NCBI GenBank assembly: GCA_964349045.1
Contig: CAYGFI010000007.1
Coordinates: 11,063 to 75,062, forward strand
Reading direction: 5' to 3'
DNA from: JACJXF01 sp964349045
GTDB taxonomy: Bacteria > Bacteroidota > Bacteroidia > Bacteroidales > GCA-2748055
Length of the DNA: 64,000 nucleotides
Shown here: positions 1 through 7,754 of the stretch, in pieces
Position numbering within the stretch: position 1 is the first letter of the stretch
Layout: every line of letters begins with the position of its first letter
Position numbers and translations under genes: made by a program
The notes under the pieces: generated by a model
The model's input: only the letters and a program-made list of their open reading frames with translations
Told to the model about the DNA's origin: nothing
The model's database searches: none

Positions 1-192
1 CGGTATATCTGGGAAAATCCGGAGGTTGTTGCTGCCCGCTCGAAATTGTATAGCAATATGGAACTTATCGGAATAAAATCTGAAATAGTGGTCCAGACAG
101 GAATCGCTCAGGCAATGGACAGATATTTTCATAAATTTAACCTGGTAAATGTTACCGGCTTACTCCAGGATTTTCCGGACTCAAAACAATGA
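1..192 (+). CDS. 3' end of an unrecognised gene
   Basis: Frame 1 is open from the window edge for 63 codons and stops with TGA at 190-192. The start lies outside the window. The stop overlaps the ATG of the sugar kinase at 189 (ATGA), so the two are probably translated as a coupled pair. The visible tail, which includes the segments WENPEVVAARSKLYSNM and TGIAQAMDRYF, is soluble and helical looking. I cannot assign it to a family. From its place before a PfkB kinase and a class II aldolase, a sugar isomerase or similar catabolic enzyme is a reasonable guess, but only a guess. Confidence 0.6.
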   Translation, partial: RYIWENPEVVAARSKLYSNMELIGIKSEIVVQTGIAQAMDRYFHKFNLVNVTGLLQDFPDSKQ

Positions 193-1160
193 AAGGACAA
201 AAAAAATATAATGTGTTGGTGGTGGGGGAATTAAACATCGATTTAATTCTGAATAAAATAGCGGATTTTCCTTTAATGGGAAAAGAGATTATCGCAGATG
301 AGATGACCGTTACCCTCGGAAGCAGTTCGGCAATCTTTGCAAATAATCTCAGCATCCTGGGATCAAAGGTCACTTATATTGGTAAAGTAGGAAAAGATAA
401 TTTTGGAGATCAGATTTGTACAACTTTAAAAAAATCAGGTGTAGATATCAGTAATATCATTAAAACGACTGAATTCCTGACCGGGTTAACGGTTGCTTTA
501 AATTATGATAACGACCGGGCGATGGTAACCTACCCGGGAGCTATGAAGGACCTAAAAATCGGCGATATTACAGACAAAGCGTTAAATTCCGCTTCCCATA
601 TGCACCTGAGTTCTGTATTTCTTCAGGAAGGTCTGAAACCTGATATTATCAGGGTATTCAAAAGGGCAAAAATGCTGGGATTAACAACCTCTTTTGATCC
701 GCAATGGGACCCGCATGAAAAATGGGATGTTGACCTGAAAAGCCTGCTGCCGTATGTGGATGTATTTCTTCCCAATAAAAGCGAATTATTACAATTTACC
801 GCTTGTTCAGGCATAGAAAAAGCCATCGAAACAATAAAAGACTTTTGCAATGTTGTGGTGGTTAAAAATGGTGAAAAAGGAGCAGTGATGTGGGATAAAA
901 ACATAATTGTTACTCAAAAGGCTTTTTTGAATGAATCGGTTGCAGACGCTATCGGGGCCGGTGATAGTTTCAACTCCGGCTTCATAAATAAATATACAGA
1001 TCACAAACCTCTCACAGAATGCCTCGAATTCGCCGCCTTAACAGGGGCAATTAATACAACAGGAGCAGGAGGGACCTCCGCTTTTGAATCAATTGATAAA
1101 GTAATACATATAGCCAGGGAGAGATTTAATTATAATATCAAACATGAACCTTCAAAATAA
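189..1160 (+). CDS. PfkB-family (ribokinase-like) sugar kinase
   Basis: A 323-residue cytosolic kinase that phosphorylates a sugar or sugar phosphate with ATP. The N-terminal strand VLVVGELNIDLIL and the glycine-rich GSSSAIFANNLSILG stretch fit the PfkB substrate-binding half. The second signature, DAIGAGDSFNSGF, contains the anion-hole GAGD at residues 256-259, with D259 as the expected catalytic base. Length is normal for the family. The gene overlaps its upstream neighbour by 4 bases and the aldolase downstream by 17 bases, so all three are probably one transcript. With a class II aldolase beside it, a tagatose-6-phosphate or fructose-1-phosphate type of kinase step is likely. The exact substrate cannot be read from sequence. 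Confidence 0.9.
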   Translation: MKGQKKYNVLVVGELNIDLILNKIADFPLMGKEIIADEMTVTLGSSSAIFANNLSILGSKVTYIGKVGKDNFGDQICTTLKKSGVDISNIIKTTEFLTGLTVALNYDNDRAMVTYPGAMKDLKIGDITDKALNSASHMHLSSVFLQEGLKPDIIRVFKRAKMLGLTTSFDPQWDPHEKWDVDLKSLLPYVDVFLPNKSELLQFTACSGIEKAIETIKDFCNVVVVKNGEKGAVMWDKNIIVTQKAFLNESVADAIGAGDSFNSGFINKYTDHKPLTECLEFAALTGAINTTGAGGTSAFESIDKVIHIARERFNYNIKHEPSK

Positions 1161-1962
1161 ATTACTTGAATTGAGCAAGGCGAAGAAAGCCATTTTAGCG
1201 GCCAACTTCTATAACCTTGAAACACTGAATGCAATTATCAGCGGTGCAAAAGCAGAAAATGCATCAATCATTCTGCAACTCTCTGAAAGTTCAATCAACT
1301 ATATGGGTCTTGAACTCGCTGCACAAATGGCTAAAACCGCATTAAAAGTATCCGGTGTGGAAGGATGGTTACACCTTGATCACGGTGGAAGCATTGAACT
1401 GGTGCAGCGTTGTCTCGATGCCGGTTTCGATTCGGTAATGATCGATGCCAGCGAACAGTCGCTGGAAGATAATATCAGAATTTCAAAAGAAGCTGTCAGA
1501 CGGGCTGAAAAATATGGCGCCAATGTTGAAGCAGAACTGGGTTATATTGCCAAATTATATCAGAATCAGGATAATTCCGGATTTACACAACCCGAAGACG
1601 CAAAACGTTTTACAGAGCAAACCGGGGTAAATGCCCTTGCTGTTTCTATAGGCTCAGCTCATGGCTTTTATAAGCAGGAACCGAAACTCGATCTGGAACT
1701 GCTGAGCAGGATAAAAGCCGTGGTAAAAACTCCCCTTGTTTTGCATGGGGGCTCAGGGATACCTGATGAATCCCTTGTTAATGCTATCAGGAACGGGATT
1801 ACCAAAATTAATCTGGCTACTGAAACCAAGAACGCATTTATGCGACAACTTAAGGAAGAACTTATTAATACGGATGAAATAGACTTAAGAATTGTATTCC
1901 CAAAAGCAACTGAAAAAGCAAAGGAATTAATCCAAAACAAACTGAGAGTTATTTCTCGCTAA
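1144..1962 (+). CDS. class II (zinc) fructose/tagatose-bisphosphate aldolase
   Basis: A 272-residue aldolase of the FbaA/GatY/KbaY family that splits a ketose 1,6-bisphosphate into DHAP and glyceraldehyde-3-phosphate. Visible family motifs are HLDHGG (catalytic Asp and zinc His near residues 79-80), VEAELGYI, the zinc-ligand segment IGSAHGFY, LVLHGGSGIP with the third zinc His, and the phosphate-binding INLATET. It begins inside the end of the kinase gene (17-base overlap), which implies coordinated production. Together the pair forms a lower catabolic branch for a hexose. GatY/KbaY-like use is favoured because alpha- and beta-galactosidase-type genes are nearby, but FBP aldolase activity cannot be excluded. 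Confidence 0.9.
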   Translation: MNLQNKLLELSKAKKAILAANFYNLETLNAIISGAKAENASIILQLSESSINYMGLELAAQMAKTALKVSGVEGWLHLDHGGSIELVQRCLDAGFDSVMIDASEQSLEDNIRISKEAVRRAEKYGANVEAELGYIAKLYQNQDNSGFTQPEDAKRFTEQTGVNALAVSIGSAHGFYKQEPKLDLELLSRIKAVVKTPLVLHGGSGIPDESLVNAIRNGITKINLATETKNAFMRQLKEELINTDEIDLRIVFPKATEKAKELIQNKLRVISR

Positions 1963-1976
1963 ATATACTGATATGA

Positions 1977-2034
1977 AACCCCCATGTTTTCCAAACACAA
2001 TCATAATTAAAACAAAATCAGGTGCATGGGGGTT
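1977..2034 (+). repeat. hairpin between aldolase and amidohydrolase genes
   Basis: A perfect 10-bp inverted repeat, AACCCCCATG at 1977-1986 and CATGGGGGTT at 2025-2034, encloses a 38-base AT-rich loop. After one mismatch the stem continues for 3 bp. No T run follows, so it is not a standard terminator. It may stabilise or attenuate the mRNA between the aldolase and the next gene. Confidence 0.55.
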
Positions 2035-2062
2035 CCATCATCCCACTAAAATAAATGTTGTT

Positions 2063-3157
2063 ATGAAGAAATTAATAAAAATACCGTTTTTTCTTTTTCT
2101 GGCGATGTTTTCGTGTACACCTGAACAGCCTGAGAAAAATATTACAGATCTGACCTTACATAATTACCGTCCACGGTCTGTGTACAACATTCCCATAACA
2201 AATATTGAGAAAGCTGCATATCCTGTGATCGACATGCACTCGCACGACTATGCCGATAATGAACAGGATATTGAGCGATGGGTGAGCACAATGAAAAAAA
2301 TGGGAATAGAAAAAACAGTGATCCTATCTAAACAGACAGGAGCCGGATTTGACGCTGTTTTAAAAAAATATTCGAAATTTCCTCAGGAATTTGAACTGTG
2401 GTGTGGTATTGATTTCACCGGGTATGATACCGACGGGAATTGGACAGAAAATGCCATAAAAGAGTTGGAACGATGCCACCAAATGGGTGCAAGAGGAGTT
2501 GGAGAAATGGGAGACAAAGGGGAAGGTTTGGTTTATTCGATTCCGGTTAAAGCATACGGTCTTCATTTCGACGATCCGGATATGGAACCAATATGGGCAA
2601 AATGTGCTGAACTGGGTATGCCGGTAAATATCCATATTGCTGACCCAATCTGGATGTATGAAGCGATGGACTCCACCAACGACGGATTAATGAATGCCTA
2701 TGAGTGGAGGATCGATCTGACAAAGGAGGGAATTCTGGATCATGGTGAACTCATACAAACGCTTGAAAATGCAGTGAAACGAAATCCTAATACCACTTTT
2801 ATTGCCTGCCATTTTGCAAACTGTTCCTATGATCTGAACATACTTGGAAATATGCTTGATAAATACCCTAATTTATGGGCTGATAATTCTGCCAGGTATG
2901 CTGAAACAGCTCCAATTCCACGCCATGTGAAAACCTTTTATGAAAAGTACCAGGATCGTATTATTTACGGAACCGATATGGGGATGGATGAAGAGATGTA
3001 TAAAATAACATTCCGTATACTGGAAACAGAGGATGAGCATTTCTATGAAACAGGACAATTTGGGTATCATTGGGCCCTTAATGGTTTCGGCCTCTCTAAG
3101 GAAGTTTTAAAAAAAGTGTACAAAGAAAATGCACTGCAAATTTTAAATTCAAACTGA
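2063..3157 (+). CDS. lipoprotein amidohydrolase (metal-dependent TIM barrel)
   Basis: A 364-residue protein of the amidohydrolase-2 type. I place the start at the ATG at 2063 rather than 1973. From there the protein opens with a Lys-rich n-region, a hydrophobic core and the lipobox AMFSC, while the extra 30 residues would run through the upstream hairpin. Metal-site motifs are IDMHSHDY (H59, H61), VNIHIADP, FIACHFANC and a late IIYGTDMG with the barrel-end Asp. These predict a hydrolase, lactonase or decarboxylase anchored in the periplasm or outer membrane. The next gene starts 1 base after its stop. The substrate is unknown; a sugar lactone would suit the operon. Confidence 0.82.
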   Translation: MKKLIKIPFFLFLAMFSCTPEQPEKNITDLTLHNYRPRSVYNIPITNIEKAAYPVIDMHSHDYADNEQDIERWVSTMKKMGIEKTVILSKQTGAGFDAVLKKYSKFPQEFELWCGIDFTGYDTDGNWTENAIKELERCHQMGARGVGEMGDKGEGLVYSIPVKAYGLHFDDPDMEPIWAKCAELGMPVNIHIADPIWMYEAMDSTNDGLMNAYEWRIDLTKEGILDHGELIQTLENAVKRNPNTTFIACHFANCSYDLNILGNMLDKYPNLWADNSARYAETAPIPRHVKTFYEKYQDRIIYGTDMGMDEEMYKITFRILETEDEHFYETGQFGYHWALNGFGLSKEVLKKVYKENALQILNSN

Positions 3158-3158
3158 T

Positions 3159-5222
3159 ATGACACTTAAAAATATTAAAATAATTTTTTTGTTGATCCTG
3201 ATGTCGCTTTCAGTTGCCTCCTGCAATAAAACTGTAGTGATCAAAAGCGGCGATCTGCAAATTGAGTTCGATAATAAAATGTATAGCAAGGTGAACTCCC
3301 TCGCGGGTAACGCCGGGCCTTTTAATGAATCTTTTCAGTTAACTGAATATCTGGTAACCAGGAATTTTATTGCCGACAACTTCAAAGTTGAGGAAACAAA
3401 TTCAGAATCTTTCGAAGATAACCTGGGTAAGGGCATGGAATCCAGTCTCAAAGGAAGTTTTAAATTATACAATATTTGCCTCACCAAGCTTATAACAGTT
3501 AATACTTATGATGAATTTCCCGGGATAGCGATTTTCAGAGTGAGTTATATAAATTGCGGGGAACAGGATATTTTGGTAAAAAATTGGGTGAATCATCAAT
3601 ACAGTATTCAGGCACAAACTGATGCTCCCGGATTCTGGTCATTTCAAGGGAGTTCATCAGATGCACGGGAAGACTGGGTATTACCTGTTAACCAAGGTTT
3701 CTACCAGGAAAATTTCATGGGAATGAATCAATCCGACTATGGTGGTGGAATCCCCGTAACCGATATTTGGAGAAGAGATGGAGGAATTGCTGTTGGTCAT
3801 CTTGAAATGGTTCCAAGAGAGGTTTCGTTACCGGTAGACTTCGATAAATATTCAGATTTTGCACAAATAGGAATAGAATATAATTACGACGGTCCGGTGG
3901 AATTTAATATTGGCGATACTTTGAATACATTTCAGACTTTCGTTTTGGTACATTCCGGGGATTATTATTCAGCGCTTCAACAGTACTCTGAAGTTATGCA
4001 GGCCAAAGGCATAGAATTTGCAGAATCGGAAGAAGCTGCATTTGAAAGTGTCTGGTGTGGATGGGGCTATGAAAGAAAATTCACCTCTGAGAATATCATT
4101 AAAACTTTACCAAAAGTCAAAGAGTTGGGAATAAAGTGGGCAGTTATTGACGATGGATTCCAGGTGGCTGAAGGAGATTGGCGAGTCGATACAAAAAGGT
4201 TTCCAGGCGGATCGAAAGACATGAAGAAAATGGTAGATGCCATTCATGGACACGGACTGAAAGCAAAAATATGGTGGGCCCCGCTTGCGGCTGACCCGGG
4301 AAGTAAAGTCCTGGAAGATAATCCTGATATTCTTCTGATAAACAAAGATGGCGCTCCACAGTTCATCAGCTGGTGGGATAGTTGGTATCTTTCACCAGCC
4401 GCTGAAGAAACGTTTACATATACCCGGGAAACTGTTGAAATGTTCCTGAAAGATTGGGGATTTGATGGATTGAAAATGGATGGACAGCACATGAATGCAG
4501 TTCCAGGGGATTACAATTGGAAGCGCCGGCTTGAATATCCCGAAAAGTCTATAGAGATGTTACCCGTATTCTTTAAAATGGTATTCAACCATGCAAGGGA
4601 GATCAAACCAGATGCTGTGATTGAAAATTGTCCCTGTGGTACCTGTATGTCATTCTACAATATGCCCTATACAAACCAGGTTGTTTCATCAGATCCGACC
4701 AGCAGCTGGCAAATCAGGCTGAAAGGCAAGACCTATAAGGCCATTATGCCGCATACTGCATACTATGGCGATCATGTTGAATTAAGCGATAATGGAAATG
4801 ATTTTGCAAGCTCATTCGGGGTTGGGGCAGTATTGGGGACAAAGTTTACATGGCCCGCCGATAATCCAAACCAGTCGCACAGTTTTTTACTTACTCCGGA
4901 AAAAGAAAAAATATGGAAGAAGTGGTTCGGTCTTTATCATGAGAAAATGTTGTCGAAAGGGAATTACCTGGGCGACCTTTATGATATTGGTTATGACAAA
5001 CCCGAAACTCATGTTATCCGCAAGGCAGATACCCTGTTCTATGCCTTTTACAATGTAGAATGGAATGAAAATATTGAATTACGCGGCCTGGAGAAAGGTA
5101 AAAACTATGTTGCATTCGATTATGTGAACAATACACAGATGGGAATGTTAAGTGGAGATAACCCGGTTATTAAAGCAGTATTTAAGAATTACCTTCTTAT
5201 TGCCGTTTACCCTTATAAATGA
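3159..5222 (+). CDS. GH36-like alpha-galactosidase, lipoprotein
   Basis: A 687-residue glycoside hydrolase with a lipobox signal (SVASC). An N-terminal beta-sandwich is followed by a TIM barrel beginning near VWCGWGYERKF. Melibiase-type motifs include WAVIDDGFQ, AKIWWAPLAAD and the nucleophile segment FDGLKMDGQ (D441). A later VSSDPTSSWQ segment (D512) matches the acid/base position, and ENCPCGTC lies on the barrel edge. Overall size and order fit GH36, which releases alpha-galactosyl residues. Being a lipoprotein, it would act in the periplasm or at the surface. It is tightly linked to the amidohydrolase, kinase and aldolase genes. Alpha-N-acetylgalactosaminidase or another GH36 specificity is possible. 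Confidence 0.82.
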   Translation: MTLKNIKIIFLLILMSLSVASCNKTVVIKSGDLQIEFDNKMYSKVNSLAGNAGPFNESFQLTEYLVTRNFIADNFKVEETNSESFEDNLGKGMESSLKGSFKLYNICLTKLITVNTYDEFPGIAIFRVSYINCGEQDILVKNWVNHQYSIQAQTDAPGFWSFQGSSSDAREDWVLPVNQGFYQENFMGMNQSDYGGGIPVTDIWRRDGGIAVGHLEMVPREVSLPVDFDKYSDFAQIGIEYNYDGPVEFNIGDTLNTFQTFVLVHSGDYYSALQQYSEVMQAKGIEFAESEEAAFESVWCGWGYERKFTSENIIKTLPKVKELGIKWAVIDDGFQVAEGDWRVDTKRFPGGSKDMKKMVDAIHGHGLKAKIWWAPLAADPGSKVLEDNPDILLINKDGAPQFISWWDSWYLSPAAEETFTYTRETVEMFLKDWGFDGLKMDGQHMNAVPGDYNWKRRLEYPEKSIEMLPVFFKMVFNHAREIKPDAVIENCPCGTCMSFYNMPYTNQVVSSDPTSSWQIRLKGKTYKAIMPHTAYYGDHVELSDNGNDFASSFGVGAVLGTKFTWPADNPNQSHSFLLTPEKEKIWKKWFGLYHEKMLSKGNYLGDLYDIGYDKPETHVIRKADTLFYAFYNVEWNENIELRGLEKGKNYVAFDYVNNTQMGMLSGDNPVIKAVFKNYLLIAVYPYK

Positions 5223-5283
5223 TAAGTGTATGAAAGCTTAAATATTATTAAAATAACTATTTAAAAGTTAATATATTTTGAAA

Positions 5284-5292
5284 ACTTTCGTA
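5284..5292 (+). promoter_or_regulatory. ACTTTCGTA motif upstream of PKD lipoprotein gene
   Basis: The nonamer ACTTTCGTA occurs once here, about 125 bases before the lipoprotein start. The same nonamer occurs twice, 11 bp apart, in front of the susC gene at 16452. It may be a shared operator. No exact TAnnTTTG element was found beside this copy. Confidence 0.3.
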
Positions 5293-5416
5293 TATTTAAA
5301 ATCTGAATTGGAAATACATCATTTTTTAAGGTAAATTATTGATTAGTTTTAATTAAAAAATGACTTCGTTATTTCATGTAATTATTAATCTGATTATAAA
5401 CTTAAATTTTTTACTT

Positions 5417-6307
5417 ATGAAAAAGAATCTATTTGTTTTAGCAGCTCTTGTACTCGTCGCAGTATCTTTACTGACGATAGTGTCATGTAAGGAGGAAGAT
5501 GCTGTGGCGCCTACGCCTGACTTCTCTTCCGTTATTGATGATAAAACTGTAACCTTTACAAACTTATCAAAGGATGCCACTTCCTACTCATGGAATTTTG
5601 GTGATGAAAGTGCACTGTCGACAGAAGAAAATCCTGTTCATACCTATGCTGCTTATGGTGATTACGATGTAAGACTCACAGCAACAGGTGATGGAGGATC
5701 TGAAATTAAGAAAATTACCATTTCAGTAGTAAAAGAATGGCCAGCAATTACTATTGATGGTACTTTTACAGATTGGGCTGATGTACCTGTCTTTTACAGT
5801 GGATTTGGTGAAGGTGGTGGAAGTTTAACGGAAGCCAAAGTAACCAGTAATGCCGCAACTTCAAAATTGTACATTTATGTGAAAGGCGATCTTTCTGCTG
5901 CCAATCATGTAATTCAGGTACTTATAGATGCTGACGGAAAAGCAAATACCGGATGGCAAACCACTAACCTTGCCACCAATGGTGCTGAGTACCAGTTTGA
6001 GTATTATATTCAGGACGGCTGGGCAGGTACATATGCCTGGAATTCAGGTGCAGAAGTACAGGATTGGCCATGGGTTGATGATATCACAAATGATCCGGAT
6101 AACGGAGATATTAAGGTAACTTCAGGAGTTATAAACAATGCTGAAATTGAGTTTGAAATTGAAACCTCGCTTATGAAGAATCCCGTTCCTGCTGCGCAAA
6201 TCGGAATCTATTTCTGGGCTCAGAACACCGACTGGAACCAGGTAGGTCAGTTACCTCCGGTTGATGCTGATCCTTTGGAATCAGTTAAAATGTTTAGCTT
6301 CCAGTAG
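5417..6307 (+). CDS. PKD-domain lipoprotein with sugar-binding-like C-terminus
   Basis: A 296-residue lipoprotein. The ATG at 5417 is preferred over 5360, because it gives a short Lys-Lys n-region, a hydrophobic stretch and the lipobox TIVSC. Residues about 30-105 form a PKD domain (typical SYSWNFGDES and NPVHTYAAYGDYDV). The rest, starting ITIDGTFTDWADVP, resembles the CBM9-like beta-sandwich found in Bacteroidota surface proteins. No catalytic motif is seen, so a glycan-binding surface role similar to SusE/SusF is likely. It stands alone: about 195 bases separate it from the GH36 gene and a strong terminator follows it. The function is inferred from domains only. Confidence 0.75.
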   Translation: MKKNLFVLAALVLVAVSLLTIVSCKEEDAVAPTPDFSSVIDDKTVTFTNLSKDATSYSWNFGDESALSTEENPVHTYAAYGDYDVRLTATGDGGSEIKKITISVVKEWPAITIDGTFTDWADVPVFYSGFGEGGGSLTEAKVTSNAATSKLYIYVKGDLSAANHVIQVLIDADGKANTGWQTTNLATNGAEYQFEYYIQDGWAGTYAWNSGAEVQDWPWVDDITNDPDNGDIKVTSGVINNAEIEFEIETSLMKNPVPAAQIGIYFWAQNTDWNQVGQLPPVDADPLESVKMFSFQ

Positions 6308-6333
6308 ATAAAATAAGCTAATCAATTAGTAAA

Positions 6334-6370
6334 AATGCTACCCAAAGTACGGGTGGCATTTTTATTATTT
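6334..6370 (+). terminator. rho-independent terminator after PKD lipoprotein
   Basis: Stem AATGCTACCC (6334-6343) pairs with GGGTGGCATT (6351-6360) with one G-T wobble, around the 7-base loop AAAGTAC. A T-rich tail starts at 6361. It lies 27 bases after the lipoprotein stop. Confidence 0.85.
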
Positions 6371-6400
6371 ATTCAGAAGGATATTGAGTGTTCTGAATAA
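6369..6400. repeat. perfect 10-bp inverted repeat before Tat-protein gene
   Basis: TTATTCAGAA (6369-6378) and TTCTGAATAA (6391-6400) form a perfect inverted repeat with a 12-base spacer, directly after the terminator. It could be a second hairpin or an operator for the gene starting at 6467. Confidence 0.5.
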
Positions 6401-6466
6401 CCGGAAATGTATACACCGACTATTTGGTTTACAAATTCAAATCATCATCATGAATTTTATATTTAG

Positions 6467-6829
6467 ATGGAGCGAAGAAAATTCATAAAAGCAACCGGAT
6501 TAATCGGAATAATGGCTGGAACAGGATGGAGAACAGCCGAAGCCAGGATCCCTCCCCATAATTGGGAAAACTATGATTTTGGTCCGCGCCCTGCAATTAC
6601 CGACCGGTTAAACCAGGGGCCATTAAATGCAGGTGGTAGTCTTGATCCGGGATATCCTCTTCCGGGGAAAGTCAGACAGGTGGAGATTCCCCTTCCAAAG
6701 GGAACTGACTGGAGAGGGTTAAAGTTATTTGCCGAATTAGAAGTGAAAAATATTCGTTACCCGGTAAAATGGGCCTGCCGGCAAATGCTGAATGAAGACG
6801 GCTCTCTTTCACTACGCTCAAATATTTAA
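6467..6829 (+). CDS. short Tat-signal protein, unrecognised
   Basis: A 120-residue protein starting MERRKFIKATG, a twin-arginine export signal, followed by a short hydrophobic stretch (LIGIMAGTG). After the signal it has a proline- and glycine-rich region and a small beta-rich segment (VEIPLPKGTDWRGLKLFAELEV). I do not recognise a family. The signal is typical of larger Bacteroidota oxidoreductases and hydrolases, so this could be the front of a truncated gene, but no continuation is visible before the transporter start 7 bases downstream. It may instead be a genuine small periplasmic partner of the transporter-linked pathway. Confidence 0.55.
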   Translation: MERRKFIKATGLIGIMAGTGWRTAEARIPPHNWENYDFGPRPAITDRLNQGPLNAGGSLDPGYPLPGKVRQVEIPLPKGTDWRGLKLFAELEVKNIRYPVKWACRQMLNEDGSLSLRSNI

Positions 6830-6835
6830 TAGAAA

Positions 6836-7735
6836 ATGAATAAGAAAATCTGGTTGCTCTACGCATTAATTACAATGGTTACATGGGGTATGTGGGGAGC
6901 TTTTTCAAAGAGCCCGATGGAGAGCGGGTTTCCATATACCCTGGTTTATTGCGTATGGGCTATGACCATGATTATTCCGGGTCTGGTGATATTGAAAATC
7001 AATAAATGGAAGGTACAACACGACAAAAAATCAGTCCTTTACGGATTATTAATAGGCTTTCTGGGTGCAGGTGGACAATTACTTCTTTTTCAGGCGCTGA
7101 AAGTCGGTCCTGCCTATCTGATATTTCCCATTATTTCAATTTCTCCTGTTGTTACCATCTCTCTTTCTTTCCTTTTCCTGAAAGAAAGGACAGGTACTCT
7201 TGGCGTAATTGGTATCCTTCTGGCTTTGTTGGCCCTTCCACTTTTCGAATATTCAAAAGGTGAAGATCCTGATGGTCATGGCATTCTATGGTTTGTGCTT
7301 GCACTGATAGTTTTAACTGCCTGGGGACTACAAGCCTATTTCATGAAACTGGCTAATAAAAATACCGATGGAGGAAGCATCTTCTTTTACATGATGTTGA
7401 CAGGATTAATTTTGATTCCCATTCCATTGTTAATGACAGATTTTTCGATTTATATAAATTGGGGGATGAATGGATTATGGGAGACGGCTGCCGTACAAAT
7501 ATTAAATTCAATCGGTGCATTGTGCCTTGTCTTTGCATACAGATACGGGAAAGCCATTGTTGTTTCTCCCCTGGCAAATGCTGGAGCGCCCCTAATGACA
7601 GCAATCATTTCACTTGTCATACTGGGTGTGATGCCCTCCAACACAAAAATTCTGGGTATTGCTTTGGCGGTCATCGCGGCCCTGTTAATTGCCCTGCAAC
7701 CGGAGGATAAGGCGGAATTGGTTTCCGGGAAGTAA
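6836..7735 (+). CDS. EamA/DMT-family inner-membrane transporter
   Basis: A 299-residue membrane protein with about ten hydrophobic helices arranged as two EamA repeats. The first begins with TWGMWGAFSK and has the loop SISPVVTISLSFLFLKE. The second ends with PLANAGAPLMTAIISLVIL before a final helix (ILGIALAVIAALLIALQPED). The length is standard for drug/metabolite transporters. Its start follows the Tat-protein stop by 6 bases, so they are probably co-transcribed. The solute could be a sugar or a degradation product of the nearby glycan enzymes. Specificity within this family cannot be predicted. Confidence 0.88.
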   Translation: MNKKIWLLYALITMVTWGMWGAFSKSPMESGFPYTLVYCVWAMTMIIPGLVILKINKWKVQHDKKSVLYGLLIGFLGAGGQLLLFQALKVGPAYLIFPIISISPVVTISLSFLFLKERTGTLGVIGILLALLALPLFEYSKGEDPDGHGILWFVLALIVLTAWGLQAYFMKLANKNTDGGSIFFYMMLTGLILIPIPLLMTDFSIYINWGMNGLWETAAVQILNSIGALCLVFAYRYGKAIVVSPLANAGAPLMTAIISLVILGVMPSNTKILGIALAVIAALLIALQPEDKAELVSGK

Positions 7736-7754
7736 TTACAATTAAAATATTTAT

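Noticed and set aside
1973..2062. Upstream ATG for the amidohydrolase
   Set aside because: It would add 30 residues read through a hairpin and bury the lipoprotein signal; the ATG at 2063 gives a normal signal.
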